The notes beneath the pieces are model-generated. The model was not told the DNA's origin. It worked only from the letters and a program-made list of their open reading frames with translations, and ran no database searches. DNA of 22,443 bases, from NCBI GenBank assembly GCA_039591615.1, contig JBDHDH010000058.1, positions 1 to 22,443 of the forward strand, given 5' to 3'. Source of the stretch: JBDHDH01 sp039591615. Its GTDB lineage: Bacteria; Gemmatimonadota; Gemmatimonadetes; Gemmatimonadales; GWC2-71-9. Numbering within the stretch: position 1 is the stretch's first letter; each line of letters begins with the position of its first letter. Below, in pieces: positions 9,060-16,471 of the stretch. A program made the translations under genes and the position numbers.

Positions 9060-9611
9060 ATGGGCATGGCTGCGCCGTACTACTCGGCCGACATGGTTCG
9101 CGCCCTCCCCGACGACGGCAACCGGTACGAGACGGTGCACGGCGAGTTGCTGGTGACGCCGGCACCGACGGCCTGGCACCAGGAGGTGATCGACCGCCTC
9201 CGCGCAACACTTCGTGCCTATCTCCAGCGACACCCGGTCGGCCACCTGTTTTCAGCTCCCGCCGACATCTCTTGGGGAGCGGACACTCTCGTCCAGCCGG
9301 ACCTTTTCGTGGTGGATCCCGCAGAGGCTCGAACGATGGACTGGCAGCAGATGAAGACGCTTCTCCTCGTCGTGGAGGTGCTCAGTCCGTCCACCGCTCG
9401 ATTCGATCGCTTCGCCAAGCGCCGGCTGTATCAGGAAGTGGAGATCCCTGCGTACTGGATGGTGGATCTCGAGAAACAATCCATTGAAGTGTGGACGCCC
9501 CAGAGAACGTTCCCCGTGGTTGAGCGGGAGCGGGTTGTGTGGGCTCCAACCGGGGCAGGGGAACCTCTGCAGATCGATCTCGCGAACCTGTTGCGAAAGC
9601 CCCGTCTCTAG
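9060..9611 (+). CDS. Uma2 family protein (DUF820, PD-(D/E)xK nuclease-like fold, 183 aa)
   Basis: Uma2 proteins carry a restriction-endonuclease-like core and are common in multiple copies in cyanobacteria, Gemmatimonadota and relatives; their biological role is unknown. Visible family landmarks are YETVHGELLVTPAPTAWHQ (residues 23-41), PDLFVVD (80-86; Asp81), VVEVLSPST (104-112; Glu106), FDRFAKRRLY (115-124; Lys120), and EIPAYWMVD (128-136). Together these give the expected D-E-K set, so the active site appears intact. The start at 9060 is chosen because GAGG (9049-9052) lies 7 nt upstream and the protein begins right before the conserved N-terminal part. An upstream extension to 8892 in the same frame has no family-like sequence. 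No partner toxin/antitoxin-like gene is adjacent. Confidence 0.85.
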   Translation: MGMAAPYYSADMVRALPDDGNRYETVHGELLVTPAPTAWHQEVIDRLRATLRAYLQRHPVGHLFSAPADISWGADTLVQPDLFVVDPAEARTMDWQQMKTLLLVVEVLSPSTARFDRFAKRRLYQEVEIPAYWMVDLEKQSIEVWTPQRTFPVVERERVVWAPTGAGEPLQIDLANLLRKPRL

Positions 9612-9803
9612 CTCCCGGGCGTCGGTGGTACGAATCCGTTCCAAACCGCGCCCAGCCTGCTCACCTCTCACCGGCCCGAGCATCTGGAGTCGAGGGCTCG
9701 TTTGACGCATCCCCGGATTGAACGATCTTTCCGGTTACGACAACTTGAAGCCTGACACCCAAGCGCCAGACGCCTGCAAGCACCGCACGCGCGGACGGCA
9801 CCA

Positions 9804-11186
9804 ATGACACGAACCTTGATCAAGAACGGCACGGTCGTCACCGCGAGCGACACCTACGCGGGCGAGATTCTCGTGGACCGTGAGACCATCAGACTCATCG
9901 GTACCGAGCTCGACGTAGCTGCCGACCGTGTGATCGACGCCGCCGGCAAGTACTTGATTCCCGGCGGTATCGATGTGCACACGCACTTGGATATGCCATG
10001 CGGCACTACGACCTCATCAGACGACTTCGAGACGGGGACCATCGCCGCCGCGTTCGGGGGAACCACCTGTATCGTCGACTACGCAACGCAGTTCCGCGGC
10101 GAGACACTGCATGGGGCTCTCGAGGCGTGGATGAACAAAGCCGAGGGAAAGGCAGCGATCGACTACGGATTCCACATGATCGTGAGCGATCTGAACGACC
10201 AGATCGAGCAGGAGATGGACGCCCTGGTGCAGGAAGGGGTCACGTCGTTCAAGCTCTTCATGGCCTACCCCGACCGGCTCATGCTCGACGACGCTGCCAT
10301 CTTCCGCGCGCTCCTGCGGAGCGGCGAGAACGGCGGGCTCATCTGCATGCACGCGGAGAACGGGTCGGTCATCGACGTGCTGGTCGAACGCGCCAGGGCC
10401 CAGGGACATACCGCACCCAAGTACCACGCCCTCACCCGTCCTGCCCGGGCCGAGGCCGAGGCGACGTACCGGGCCATCGCACTGGCTGAGATGGCGCGTG
10501 TGCCCATCTACATCGTGCATCTCTCGTCAGGCGAGGCCCTGGAGGTCGTCGCCGAGGCGCGGGATCGTGGCCTTCCCGCCTACGCCGAGACCTGTCCCCA
10601 GTATCTCTTCCTCGAGTACGAGTGCTACGAAGAGCCGGGGTTCGAGGGTGCCAAGTACGTCATGAGCCCCCCGCTCAGGCCGCACACGTCCCAGGATGCT
10701 CTCTGGCGGGGTCTCGCGGGCAACGATCTCCAGACGGTCGCAACCGATCACTGCCCCTTCTGCATGAAGGAACAGAAGGAACTGGGCAAGGACGATTTCT
10801 CGAAGATCCCGGGCGGCGCACCGGGCATCGAGACGCGGATGAGCCTCATGTACGACGGCGGCGTGCACCGGCGGCGGATCAGCCTGAACCGCTTCGTCGA
10901 CCTCACCGCCACGACTCCGGCGAAGATCTTTGGACTGTGGCCCAAACGGGGCACCATCGCACCCGGATCGGTAGCCGACATCGTGGTGTGGGATCCGGAC
11001 AAGGAACTCACGCTCAACGCCCAGAGCCTCCACATGCGCGTTGACTACAGCCCGTACGAAGGCCGCAAAGTGCGGGGCGCACCCGTCCTGGTGATGTCGC
11101 GGGGAAGAGTCATCGTCGAAGGCGAGAGGTACGTAGGCAATCCGGGCGATGGACGCTTCGTGAAACGGGGCCAGCCCGTCTTCTGA
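9804..11186 (+). CDS. hyuA: Dihydropyrimidinase / D-hydantoinase family cyclic amidohydrolase
   Basis: Binuclear zinc cyclic amidohydrolase (460 aa, the normal family length) that hydrolyses five- or six-membered cyclic ureides. All metal ligands are present: His59 and His61 (DVHTHLD), the Lys150 that becomes carboxylated (FKLFMAYPD), His183 (MHAEN), His239 (IVHLSS) and Asp315 (ATDHCPF). Tyr155, the substrate-contacting residue of hydantoinases, is also present. In this context it probably opens a ring derived from purine, as E. coli HyuA is placed in the same gene set; pyrimidine catabolism is the alternative. It is encoded opposite to the rest of the cluster and converges on it with 6 nt between stop codons. 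ATG 9804 is the natural start, with only a weak GCGGAC Shine-Dalgarno. The 192-nt upstream gap holds TTGACG (9702-9707) but no convincing -10. Confidence 0.93.
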   Translation: MTRTLIKNGTVVTASDTYAGEILVDRETIRLIGTELDVAADRVIDAAGKYLIPGGIDVHTHLDMPCGTTTSSDDFETGTIAAAFGGTTCIVDYATQFRGETLHGALEAWMNKAEGKAAIDYGFHMIVSDLNDQIEQEMDALVQEGVTSFKLFMAYPDRLMLDDAAIFRALLRSGENGGLICMHAENGSVIDVLVERARAQGHTAPKYHALTRPARAEAEATYRAIALAEMARVPIYIVHLSSGEALEVVAEARDRGLPAYAETCPQYLFLEYECYEEPGFEGAKYVMSPPLRPHTSQDALWRGLAGNDLQTVATDHCPFCMKEQKELGKDDFSKIPGGAPGIETRMSLMYDGGVHRRRISLNRFVDLTATTPAKIFGLWPKRGTIAPGSVADIVVWDPDKELTLNAQSLHMRVDYSPYEGRKVRGAPVLVMSRGRVIVEGERYVGNPGDGRFVKRGQPVF

Positions 11187-11192
11187 GGACCC

Positions 11193-12452
11193 TCAGCGGC
11201 TCGCGGGCTTCGGCGAGACGCCCAACCGCTCGACGACCGCCTCGAGCCGGGGTGCAATGGGCGGCGGCCGAGTTACGGAACGCATGGCGGTCGGAACATC
11301 CTTGAGCCCGGTCCCCGTGACGAGCAGTGCCACCCGTTCACTCAGCATCACCATTCCCTCCTCCAGAGCGACGAGGAGACCGGCCAACGCCGCCGCCGCC
11401 GCAGGTTCGGCGAAGACGCCCGTCGTTCGAGCCAGCAAGGCAATCGCCTCGATAATAGCATCGTCCGAGACGATCACGCCGCCGCCACCCGATGCCCGGA
11501 TCACCTTCAGACTGTGTAGTCCGTTGCGAGGCATCTGAACGGTGAGGCTGTCGGCGATGCTGTGAGCGTCGGGAACGAGCGCCGGCACATCCGAACCGCC
11601 ACGCAACGCTTGCGCAATCCCGGCGGATCCGCCGGGCTGCACCGCAATCAGCCGCGGGACGCGATCCATCAAGCCAGCTCGTTGCAGATCAGTGAACCCT
11701 TTGGCCACACCCGCGATAATCACGCCGTCACCGGTGGGAACGAGCACGGCGTCGGGGATCTCGGGCGCCAGCTGGCGAGCGATCTCTAGCGCCGCGGTCT
11801 TCTTGCCTTCGATGGTAAACGGATTGAGCGCCGTGTTGCGGTTGTACCACCCGAGTGCCTCGCAGGCCTCGAGACAGAGATCGAAGGCCTGGTCGTAGCT
11901 TCCCTCCACGGGAAACACCTCGGCGCCATAACAGAGCAACTGCGCCAGCTTGGCTTCAGGGGCAGCGTGCGGAACGAACGCGACCGCTCGCATGCCCACA
12001 GCCGCTGCCACCGCCGCGAGCGCCGTCGCGGCGTTGCCGGTAGAGGCGGTGGCCACCGTGTCACACCCATATTCACGTGCCTTCGCCACCACGAGAAGTG
12101 ACGCCCGGTCTTTGGTGGAGCCGCTTGGGTTCCGGGTATCGTCTTTCAGCCAGAGCCCGGACATTCCGACGTGCTGCCGCAAACCGGGGGCTTCGAGCAG
12201 TGGCGTGTCACCCACCGCAAGCGGCGCAAGGGAACCGGGAGAGCCGAGCGGTAGAAAGGCTGTGAGAAACTGTCCGCTCGACGACGGTGCCGCTGGCCAC
12301 TCGGTCGGTAGCTCCTCGAGTACCACCTCGAGCACGCCGCGGGTCACACCACCCGGCTGCTGCTTGTTGGCGCACGCGGGGCAGACGAGGCGGACCTCGC
12401 GCTCGCCATACGTGGCGCTGCACTCAGTACAACGAAAACTGAAGGAAGCCAT
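11193..12452 (-). CDS. Threonine synthase-like PLP-dependent enzyme with N-terminal zinc ribbon (419 aa)
   Basis: Fold-type II pyridoxal-phosphate enzyme resembling class-2-like threonine synthases. The N-terminus has a four-cysteine zinc ribbon (Cys8, Cys11, Cys24, Cys27), then GDTPLLEAPGL, the PLP lysine Lys114 in NPSGSTKDRAS, the Asn of STGN (137-140) that contacts the cofactor ring, and a phosphate-binding loop PTGDG (239-243). The start ATG at 12452 is chosen because the zinc ribbon begins there; the frame stays open to a GTG at 12581, but that extension is Pro/Arg-rich and overlaps a long inverted repeat. No Shine-Dalgarno is visible. It is last in the purine cluster, 191 nt after ygeW. 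It may be an ordinary threonine synthase, or an ammonia-lyase acting on a diamino or beta-substituted amino acid from the pathway. The second role is inference. Confidence 0.85.
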   Translation of the reverse strand: MASFSFRCTECSATYGEREVRLVCPACANKQQPGGVTRGVLEVVLEELPTEWPAAPSSSGQFLTAFLPLGSPGSLAPLAVGDTPLLEAPGLRQHVGMSGLWLKDDTRNPSGSTKDRASLLVVAKAREYGCDTVATASTGNAATALAAVAAAVGMRAVAFVPHAAPEAKLAQLLCYGAEVFPVEGSYDQAFDLCLEACEALGWYNRNTALNPFTIEGKKTAALEIARQLAPEIPDAVLVPTGDGVIIAGVAKGFTDLQRAGLMDRVPRLIAVQPGGSAGIAQALRGGSDVPALVPDAHSIADSLTVQMPRNGLHSLKVIRASGGGGVIVSDDAIIEAIALLARTTGVFAEPAAAAALAGLLVALEEGMVMLSERVALLVTGTGLKDVPTAMRSVTRPPPIAPRLEAVVERLGVSPKPASR

Positions 12453-12467
12453 GGCTGGCGACAGGGG

Positions 12468-12613
12468 GATCGCAGGGGGAGGTCGAGCCAAAGAGACGCT
12501 TGGTCGCGGGCGCCTCGGGCCCCGCGTCTCCAGACATCTCGGACTCGTTTCGATGCCACAGGGCGGTGCGTCCGCGACCACGGCGTCTCGAAGGCGCGAC
12601 CTCCCCTGCGATC
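12468..12613. repeat. Long imperfect inverted repeat in the ygeW-threonine synthase-like gap
   Basis: Two 46-nt arms, 12468-12513 and 12568-12613, are reverse complements with about 39 matching positions. The outer 17 bp match perfectly apart from one extra G (12468-12485 against 12597-12613). Inside them come GCC/GGC (3 bp), GAGACGC/GCGTCTC (7 bp), TGGTCGCGG/CCGCGACCA (9 bp) and CGC/GCG (3 bp). The 54-nt centre contains a second GCGTCTC (12524-12530) and the pair CGCGGG/CCCGCG, so an alternative smaller hairpin (12493-12530) competes with the long one. In the transcript the hairpin ends 15 nt before the start codon of the threonine synthase-like gene. No U-tract follows, so it is not a simple terminator. 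It could be a regulatory leader or a palindromic/MITE-like element. Confidence 0.8.
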
Positions 12614-12643
12614 ACTTGGTCGTGCACTCAATCACCATCATTG

Positions 12644-13618
12644 CTAGAGCGTCAGCGCCAGGAGCCCCTTCTGCACATGCAGGCGATTCTCGGCCTCATC
12701 GTACACCACGGACTGCGGTCCGTCGATCACCTCGTCGGTGACCTCGCGGCCACGGTCGGCCGGCAGTGGATGCATGTAGATCGCGTCCTTGTTGCCAAGG
12801 GCCATGTGTCTCGCCTCACACCGCCAGGTCGGGTACTTCTCTATCATTCGTAACCCCTCGGACACATCCATCGTCGTGACCAGCGGCCCCCACGACTTGG
12901 GGATGACGGCATCGGCATTCTCGAACGCATCTTCGAAGCGGTGGGTGATCTCGAATCTCGCGCCCGATGCTTCGGCATTGGCCTTGGCCTGTGCCTCGAT
13001 CTCGGGCATGAGCTTGAACTCGGGCGGATAGGCCAGGGTCACGTCGATGCCGAAGCGTGGCATCATGAGAATGAGACTCTGGGGAACCGAAATGGGCCGC
13101 ACGTAGTTGGGGGCGCTGGTCCACGCCACCCCGAGCTTGAGCCCTCTGGTACCACCGAACTTCTCTCTGATGGTGAGATAGTCAGCGAGAATCTGGCACG
13201 GGTGGTAGATGTCACACTGCATGTTGATCACGGGAATGCTGGCATGCTGCGCGACCTCCGTCAGGTACCCGTTCCCTTCGCCGTGAGCACAGTGGCGGAT
13301 GGCAATTCCGTCCCCGTAACGGGACAGCACGTTGGCCGTATCCCGGGCATTCTCGCCGTGACTGATCTGCATCTTGTCGGGGGAGAGATAGATGCCGTGT
13401 CCGCCGAGCTGGGTCATGCCAGTTTCGAACGAGTTCCGCGTGCGCGTAGAGGCATCGAAGAAAATCATATACAGCGTCTTCGCCGCGAGGAGCGGTGTCG
13501 GTCGCCCCTCGGCCTTGGCCGCCTTGAGCTCGACTGCCGTGGCAAAGAGCGCCTCCAGCTCCGCGATAGTCCAGTCCTGGGTCGTGATGAAGTCCCTTCC
13601 CTCGAGGTTGGTCGGCAT
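12644..13618 (-). CDS. ygeW: Knotted carbamoyltransferase, YgeW family
   Basis: Transcarbamylase (324 aa) expected to exchange a carbamoyl group between a ureido compound and phosphate in purine catabolism. The carbamoyl-phosphate motif STRTR is at 57-61, HPCQILAD at 139-146, and the second-substrate/carbonyl region MHPLPADRG at 282-290. The stretch around 163-200 (VAWTSAPNY...RPISVPQS...RFGIDVTLAYP) is the proline-rich 'knot' region characteristic of YgeW rather than of aspartate or classical ornithine transcarbamylases. PKSWGP (240-245) is also YgeW-like. It is about 70 residues shorter than E. coli YgeW (396 aa), mainly at both ends and in loops. Its ATG overlaps the ygeY stop codon by one base (TAATG), so translation is probably coupled. 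Ornithine-type carbamoyltransferase is the alternative annotation. Confidence 0.85.
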   Translation of the reverse strand: MPTNLEGRDFITTQDWTIAELEALFATAVELKAAKAEGRPTPLLAAKTLYMIFFDASTRTRNSFETGMTQLGGHGIYLSPDKMQISHGENARDTANVLSRYGDGIAIRHCAHGEGNGYLTEVAQHASIPVINMQCDIYHPCQILADYLTIREKFGGTRGLKLGVAWTSAPNYVRPISVPQSLILMMPRFGIDVTLAYPPEFKLMPEIEAQAKANAEASGARFEITHRFEDAFENADAVIPKSWGPLVTTMDVSEGLRMIEKYPTWRCEARHMALGNKDAIYMHPLPADRGREVTDEVIDGPQSVVYDEAENRLHVQKGLLALTL

Positions 13619-14859
13619 TAGCCGCTTCGCACCCTGTGGTCACCGGCAGCCAGCAGCTCGTCCTTGTGAGCAACCAGGGAATCGGGGATCAGGCTATACA
13701 CGGCGATCGCCCGTACCAGATCCTCCACCGCGACCCATTCTTCCGTGGTGTGTGCCAGCTCTTCCAACCCCGGTGCAAAACCCACCGTGGGGATCCCGTG
13801 GCGGCCCATGCTCGCGACTCCGTTGGTGGAAAAGGACCAACGCGAGATGGCAGGTGGCTTCCCGAGGACGGCGGAGACGGCGTCGGCGACTCCCCGCACC
13901 AGCGCATGCTCCTCGGGTAGCACCCAGGTGGGATAGTACTTCTCCTGCTTGGCTTCCTCGCCCCGCCAACTCGTTGCCTCGTACTGGAGCACTCCGACCT
14001 CCGCGTCGCCTAGGTGCGGGAGCGCACGCAGTTCTTCGAGCACGCCCTTCACAGTCTCTCCAGCCGTCATCCGGCGGTCGACGGTGATCCGAGCGCTATC
14101 CGGCACGGCGTTGAGCGAGGGCGTGGTACACTCGATGGACGACACGACTACCGTGCCCTTGCCCAAGAAGGCGTCGTCGGGCAGTCGATCGTTGAGGGCG
14201 GCGATGTCCTGGATTATGGGCGCGATCTTGTACAGGGCGTTCACGCCCCGCTCCGGATGAGCCGCGTGAGCGGACACGCCGCGGGTGGCAATGGTGGCCT
14301 CCACACGACCCCGCTGGCCACGATAGACGTTGAGGTCGGTGGGCTCACCTAGTACCACCACGTCCGGCCTGATCCCTTCTTTCTCGATGAGATGCAAGAG
14401 GCAGTACCCGTCGCAGTCTTCTTCCATCACCGTGGCCGACAGGTAGACCGTGACGCTGTCCGGTACTCCGCGCTCGCTCAGCAGTCTCGCGGCGTACGCC
14501 ATGCAGGCCACCGCGGGCAACTCATCGACGGCCCCCCTGCCCCAGATCTTCCCTGCCTCGTATTTCCCTTCGAACGGGTCGTGCGTCCACGCTGTGGGAT
14601 CGCCTACTCCCACACAATCAAAATGACCGTCCATCAGAATCTTGAGAGGTCCGCCCCCAACTCTCGCGATGACGTTGCCCAGGCGGTCGAAGAAGACGTC
14701 GTCGAATCCGAGCCGTTCGTACTCCTTGTAAATCCGCTCGGCCCTCTCGGCTTCTTGCAGGCTCTCCGCCGGGATGGAAATCATGTCACGCAGAAACCGC
14801 ACGACGTCGGCCTCGTAGCGCCGTGCAGCTGCCAGGGCGTCCGCACCTCGCTGCGTCAT
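13618..14859 (-). CDS. ygeY: YgeY family M20 metallohydrolase (selenium metabolism-linked)
   Basis: Zinc-dependent amidohydrolase of the M20/ArgE/DapE group (413 aa, normal length). Metal ligands and catalytic residues are visible: His79 and Asp81 (MDGHFDCVGVGD), Asp112 (GRGAVDE), the catalytic Glu146 with Glu147 (MEED), Glu172 (GEPTD) and His370 (ELAHTTEEW). His198 (SAHAAHP) lies in the dimerisation domain. YgeY is a conserved partner of YgeW, SsnA, YgfK and the selenium-linked xanthine dehydrogenase, and probably hydrolyses an amide or ureido bond in a ring-opened purine product. A strong Shine-Dalgarno AGGAGGAG (14867-14874) sits 7 nt before the ATG and overlaps the stop codon of the upstream PLP enzyme gene. 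Its own stop overlaps the ygeW start. Peptidase or acetylornithine deacetylase would be misannotations given the neighbours. Confidence 0.92.
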   Translation of the reverse strand: MTQRGADALAAARRYEADVVRFLRDMISIPAESLQEAERAERIYKEYERLGFDDVFFDRLGNVIARVGGGPLKILMDGHFDCVGVGDPTAWTHDPFEGKYEAGKIWGRGAVDELPAVACMAYAARLLSERGVPDSVTVYLSATVMEEDCDGYCLLHLIEKEGIRPDVVVLGEPTDLNVYRGQRGRVEATIATRGVSAHAAHPERGVNALYKIAPIIQDIAALNDRLPDDAFLGKGTVVVSSIECTTPSLNAVPDSARITVDRRMTAGETVKGVLEELRALPHLGDAEVGVLQYEATSWRGEEAKQEKYYPTWVLPEEHALVRGVADAVSAVLGKPPAISRWSFSTNGVASMGRHGIPTVGFAPGLEELAHTTEEWVAVEDLVRAIAVYSLIPDSLVAHKDELLAAGDHRVRSG

Positions 14860-14872
14860 TGAGTGCTCCTCC

Positions 14873-16369
14873 TCAGCGCCTGGCCGCGCCCGTATCGGTG
14901 GTCTGTGCTTGCTTCATCTGCTCGAGCACTCCAGTCTCGCGATTGAAGGCTACGATCTGTTCGTCCCAGTGCGGAAGCTGATTGGTGAGATCGTGCCAGA
15001 AGGAAGGGCTCCACAGGGCGTCGAGCTCCTCTGCAGTCTTCCCCTGCTGCTCGACCCACGTGAAGTACTTGAGATTGTGGATCTGCTTCCGATCGAGAAA
15101 TGACAGCTCTCGCACGTGATCGGTCGAGGTGCCCAGCAAGTACCGCTCAAAATCCACTGTCGCAGTAAGCTCGCCGTAGGGTCCCCGTTCCGCTTCCAGC
15201 TCCGCAAGACGTGTGTGATACAGTTCGACTGAATCAGTGAAAGAGGTGAACAGCATATCATGTTCGTCCATCTCGAAGTACGCGGCCGTCTTCACGGCTG
15301 CCACGAGATTGCAGATCGAAGAGATGCCAAGGAGTGGAACGTGTGAAACGACCTCCTCACCGATTCCGTAGCCTGTGAGGACTGCCCGGCCCTCGGGGTT
15401 ATTGAACAGCCGCAGGAGACGCATCGTCGCCTCGTCATCGATCGCGGCGACGAAGTCGGTGTTGCGAACATTGTGGATCCAAGGAATGTGCTTGTCGCCG
15501 ATCCCCTCTATCCGGTGCGCGCCGTATCCCGCCAGCAAGAGGGTGGGACACTGCAATGCCTCGGCGGCAGTGATGACGATGCCTGGATGGCCTAGTTTCA
15601 AGAAATCACCCGTCGCCAGTGTGCCGGCCGATCCCGTTGCGCCGACCCAGCTCGCGACGCGATCTCCCGGTCGACCAATGCGGCCGAAGACGGACTCGAC
15701 AGCCGGTCCGGTTACGCCGTAATGCCATAGATAATTGCCGAACTCTTCAAACTGGTTGAAGATCACCGCATCGGGCTGGGTTTCCCGGATTTCCCAGCAC
15801 GCGTCGAAGATCTCCTTGACGTTGCTCTCTGATCCTGGGGTCGCGATGATCTCCGCGCCGATGCTCTCCAGCCACTCGAAGCGCTCCCGACTCATTCCTT
15901 CGGGCAGGATCGCCACGGCTCGACACCCGAGAAGCGCGCTGTCGAACGCGCCACCGCGGCAGTAGTTCCCCGTCGATGGCCAAACCGCGCGGTGGCGCGT
16001 GGGATCGAACTCGCCGCTCACCAGGCGGGGGACCAAACAACCGAATGCGGCTCCCACCTTGTGCGCACCGGTCGGGAAGTGCTTACCCACCAGACCGACG
16101 ATTCGGGCTCGCACGCCAGTGAGCTCCGACGGCAGCTCGAGAGCATTCACCTCCCCGAACCCACCGGTGCGGGGATCGTTGTGCCAGGTGATACGGAACA
16201 GGTTCAGAGGATCGACCGCCTGCATGTCGATGGATGGGAGCGCCCTGCGGATTGCGGCATCCACCTGCCGCGGATCGCGCATTTCCCTAAAGGTCGGTAT
16301 GACGATGCCGCGTTCGCGACACCGCTCCACCGCACGCTGCCTGTTTTCGTCTCGTGTCGTCGGTTTCAC
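14873..16369 (-). CDS. Fold-type II PLP-dependent enzyme of the purine cluster (cysteine synthase-like, 498 aa)
   Basis: Pyridoxal-phosphate enzyme related to the tryptophan synthase beta/cysteine synthase group but longer than usual (498 aa against 300-400). The PLP lysine is Lys104 in FPTGAHKVGAAFG, the cofactor-contacting Asn is in STGN (132-135), and the glycine-rich phosphate loop is GATGSAGT near residue 250. The C-terminal 150 residues (from about EHDMLFTSF) have no domain that I recognise. GTG at 16369 is chosen because AAGGAGGAG lies 7 nt upstream; the frame extends to an ATG at 16441 without family-like sequence or Shine-Dalgarno. It takes the place where E. coli has ygeX (2,3-diaminopropionate ammonia-lyase), so a lyase acting late in urate breakdown is a reasonable guess. 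Its true substrate is unknown. The 102-nt gap upstream shows no clear signal. Confidence 0.82.
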   Translation of the reverse strand: MKPTTRDENRQRAVERCRERGIVIPTFREMRDPRQVDAAIRRALPSIDMQAVDPLNLFRITWHNDPRTGGFGEVNALELPSELTGVRARIVGLVGKHFPTGAHKVGAAFGCLVPRLVSGEFDPTRHRAVWPSTGNYCRGGAFDSALLGCRAVAILPEGMSRERFEWLESIGAEIIATPGSESNVKEIFDACWEIRETQPDAVIFNQFEEFGNYLWHYGVTGPAVESVFGRIGRPGDRVASWVGATGSAGTLATGDFLKLGHPGIVITAAEALQCPTLLLAGYGAHRIEGIGDKHIPWIHNVRNTDFVAAIDDEATMRLLRLFNNPEGRAVLTGYGIGEEVVSHVPLLGISSICNLVAAVKTAAYFEMDEHDMLFTSFTDSVELYHTRLAELEAERGPYGELTATVDFERYLLGTSTDHVRELSFLDRKQIHNLKYFTWVEQQGKTAEELDALWSPSFWHDLTNQLPHWDEQIVAFNRETGVLEQMKQAQTTDTGAARR

Positions 16370-16471
16370 CCGACTCTCCTCCTTACAACGAACGATTCTC
16401 CAAGATGCGGCATGACAAGAGGAAGGGTCCGGGCCCCGCATAACGTTCGCCGCCGGTCGACGATCCCTCCA

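Noticed and set aside
11182..11195. Small inverted repeat TGAGGACCCTCA covering both convergent stop codons
   Set aside because: Only 5 bp with a 2-nt loop and no U-tract on either strand; it cannot be supported as a bidirectional terminator.
12453..12581. N-terminal extension of the threonine synthase-like protein to a GTG at 12581
   Set aside because: The extra 43 residues are Pro/Arg-rich and come from the inverted repeat; the zinc ribbon at the 12452 start is the natural N-terminus.
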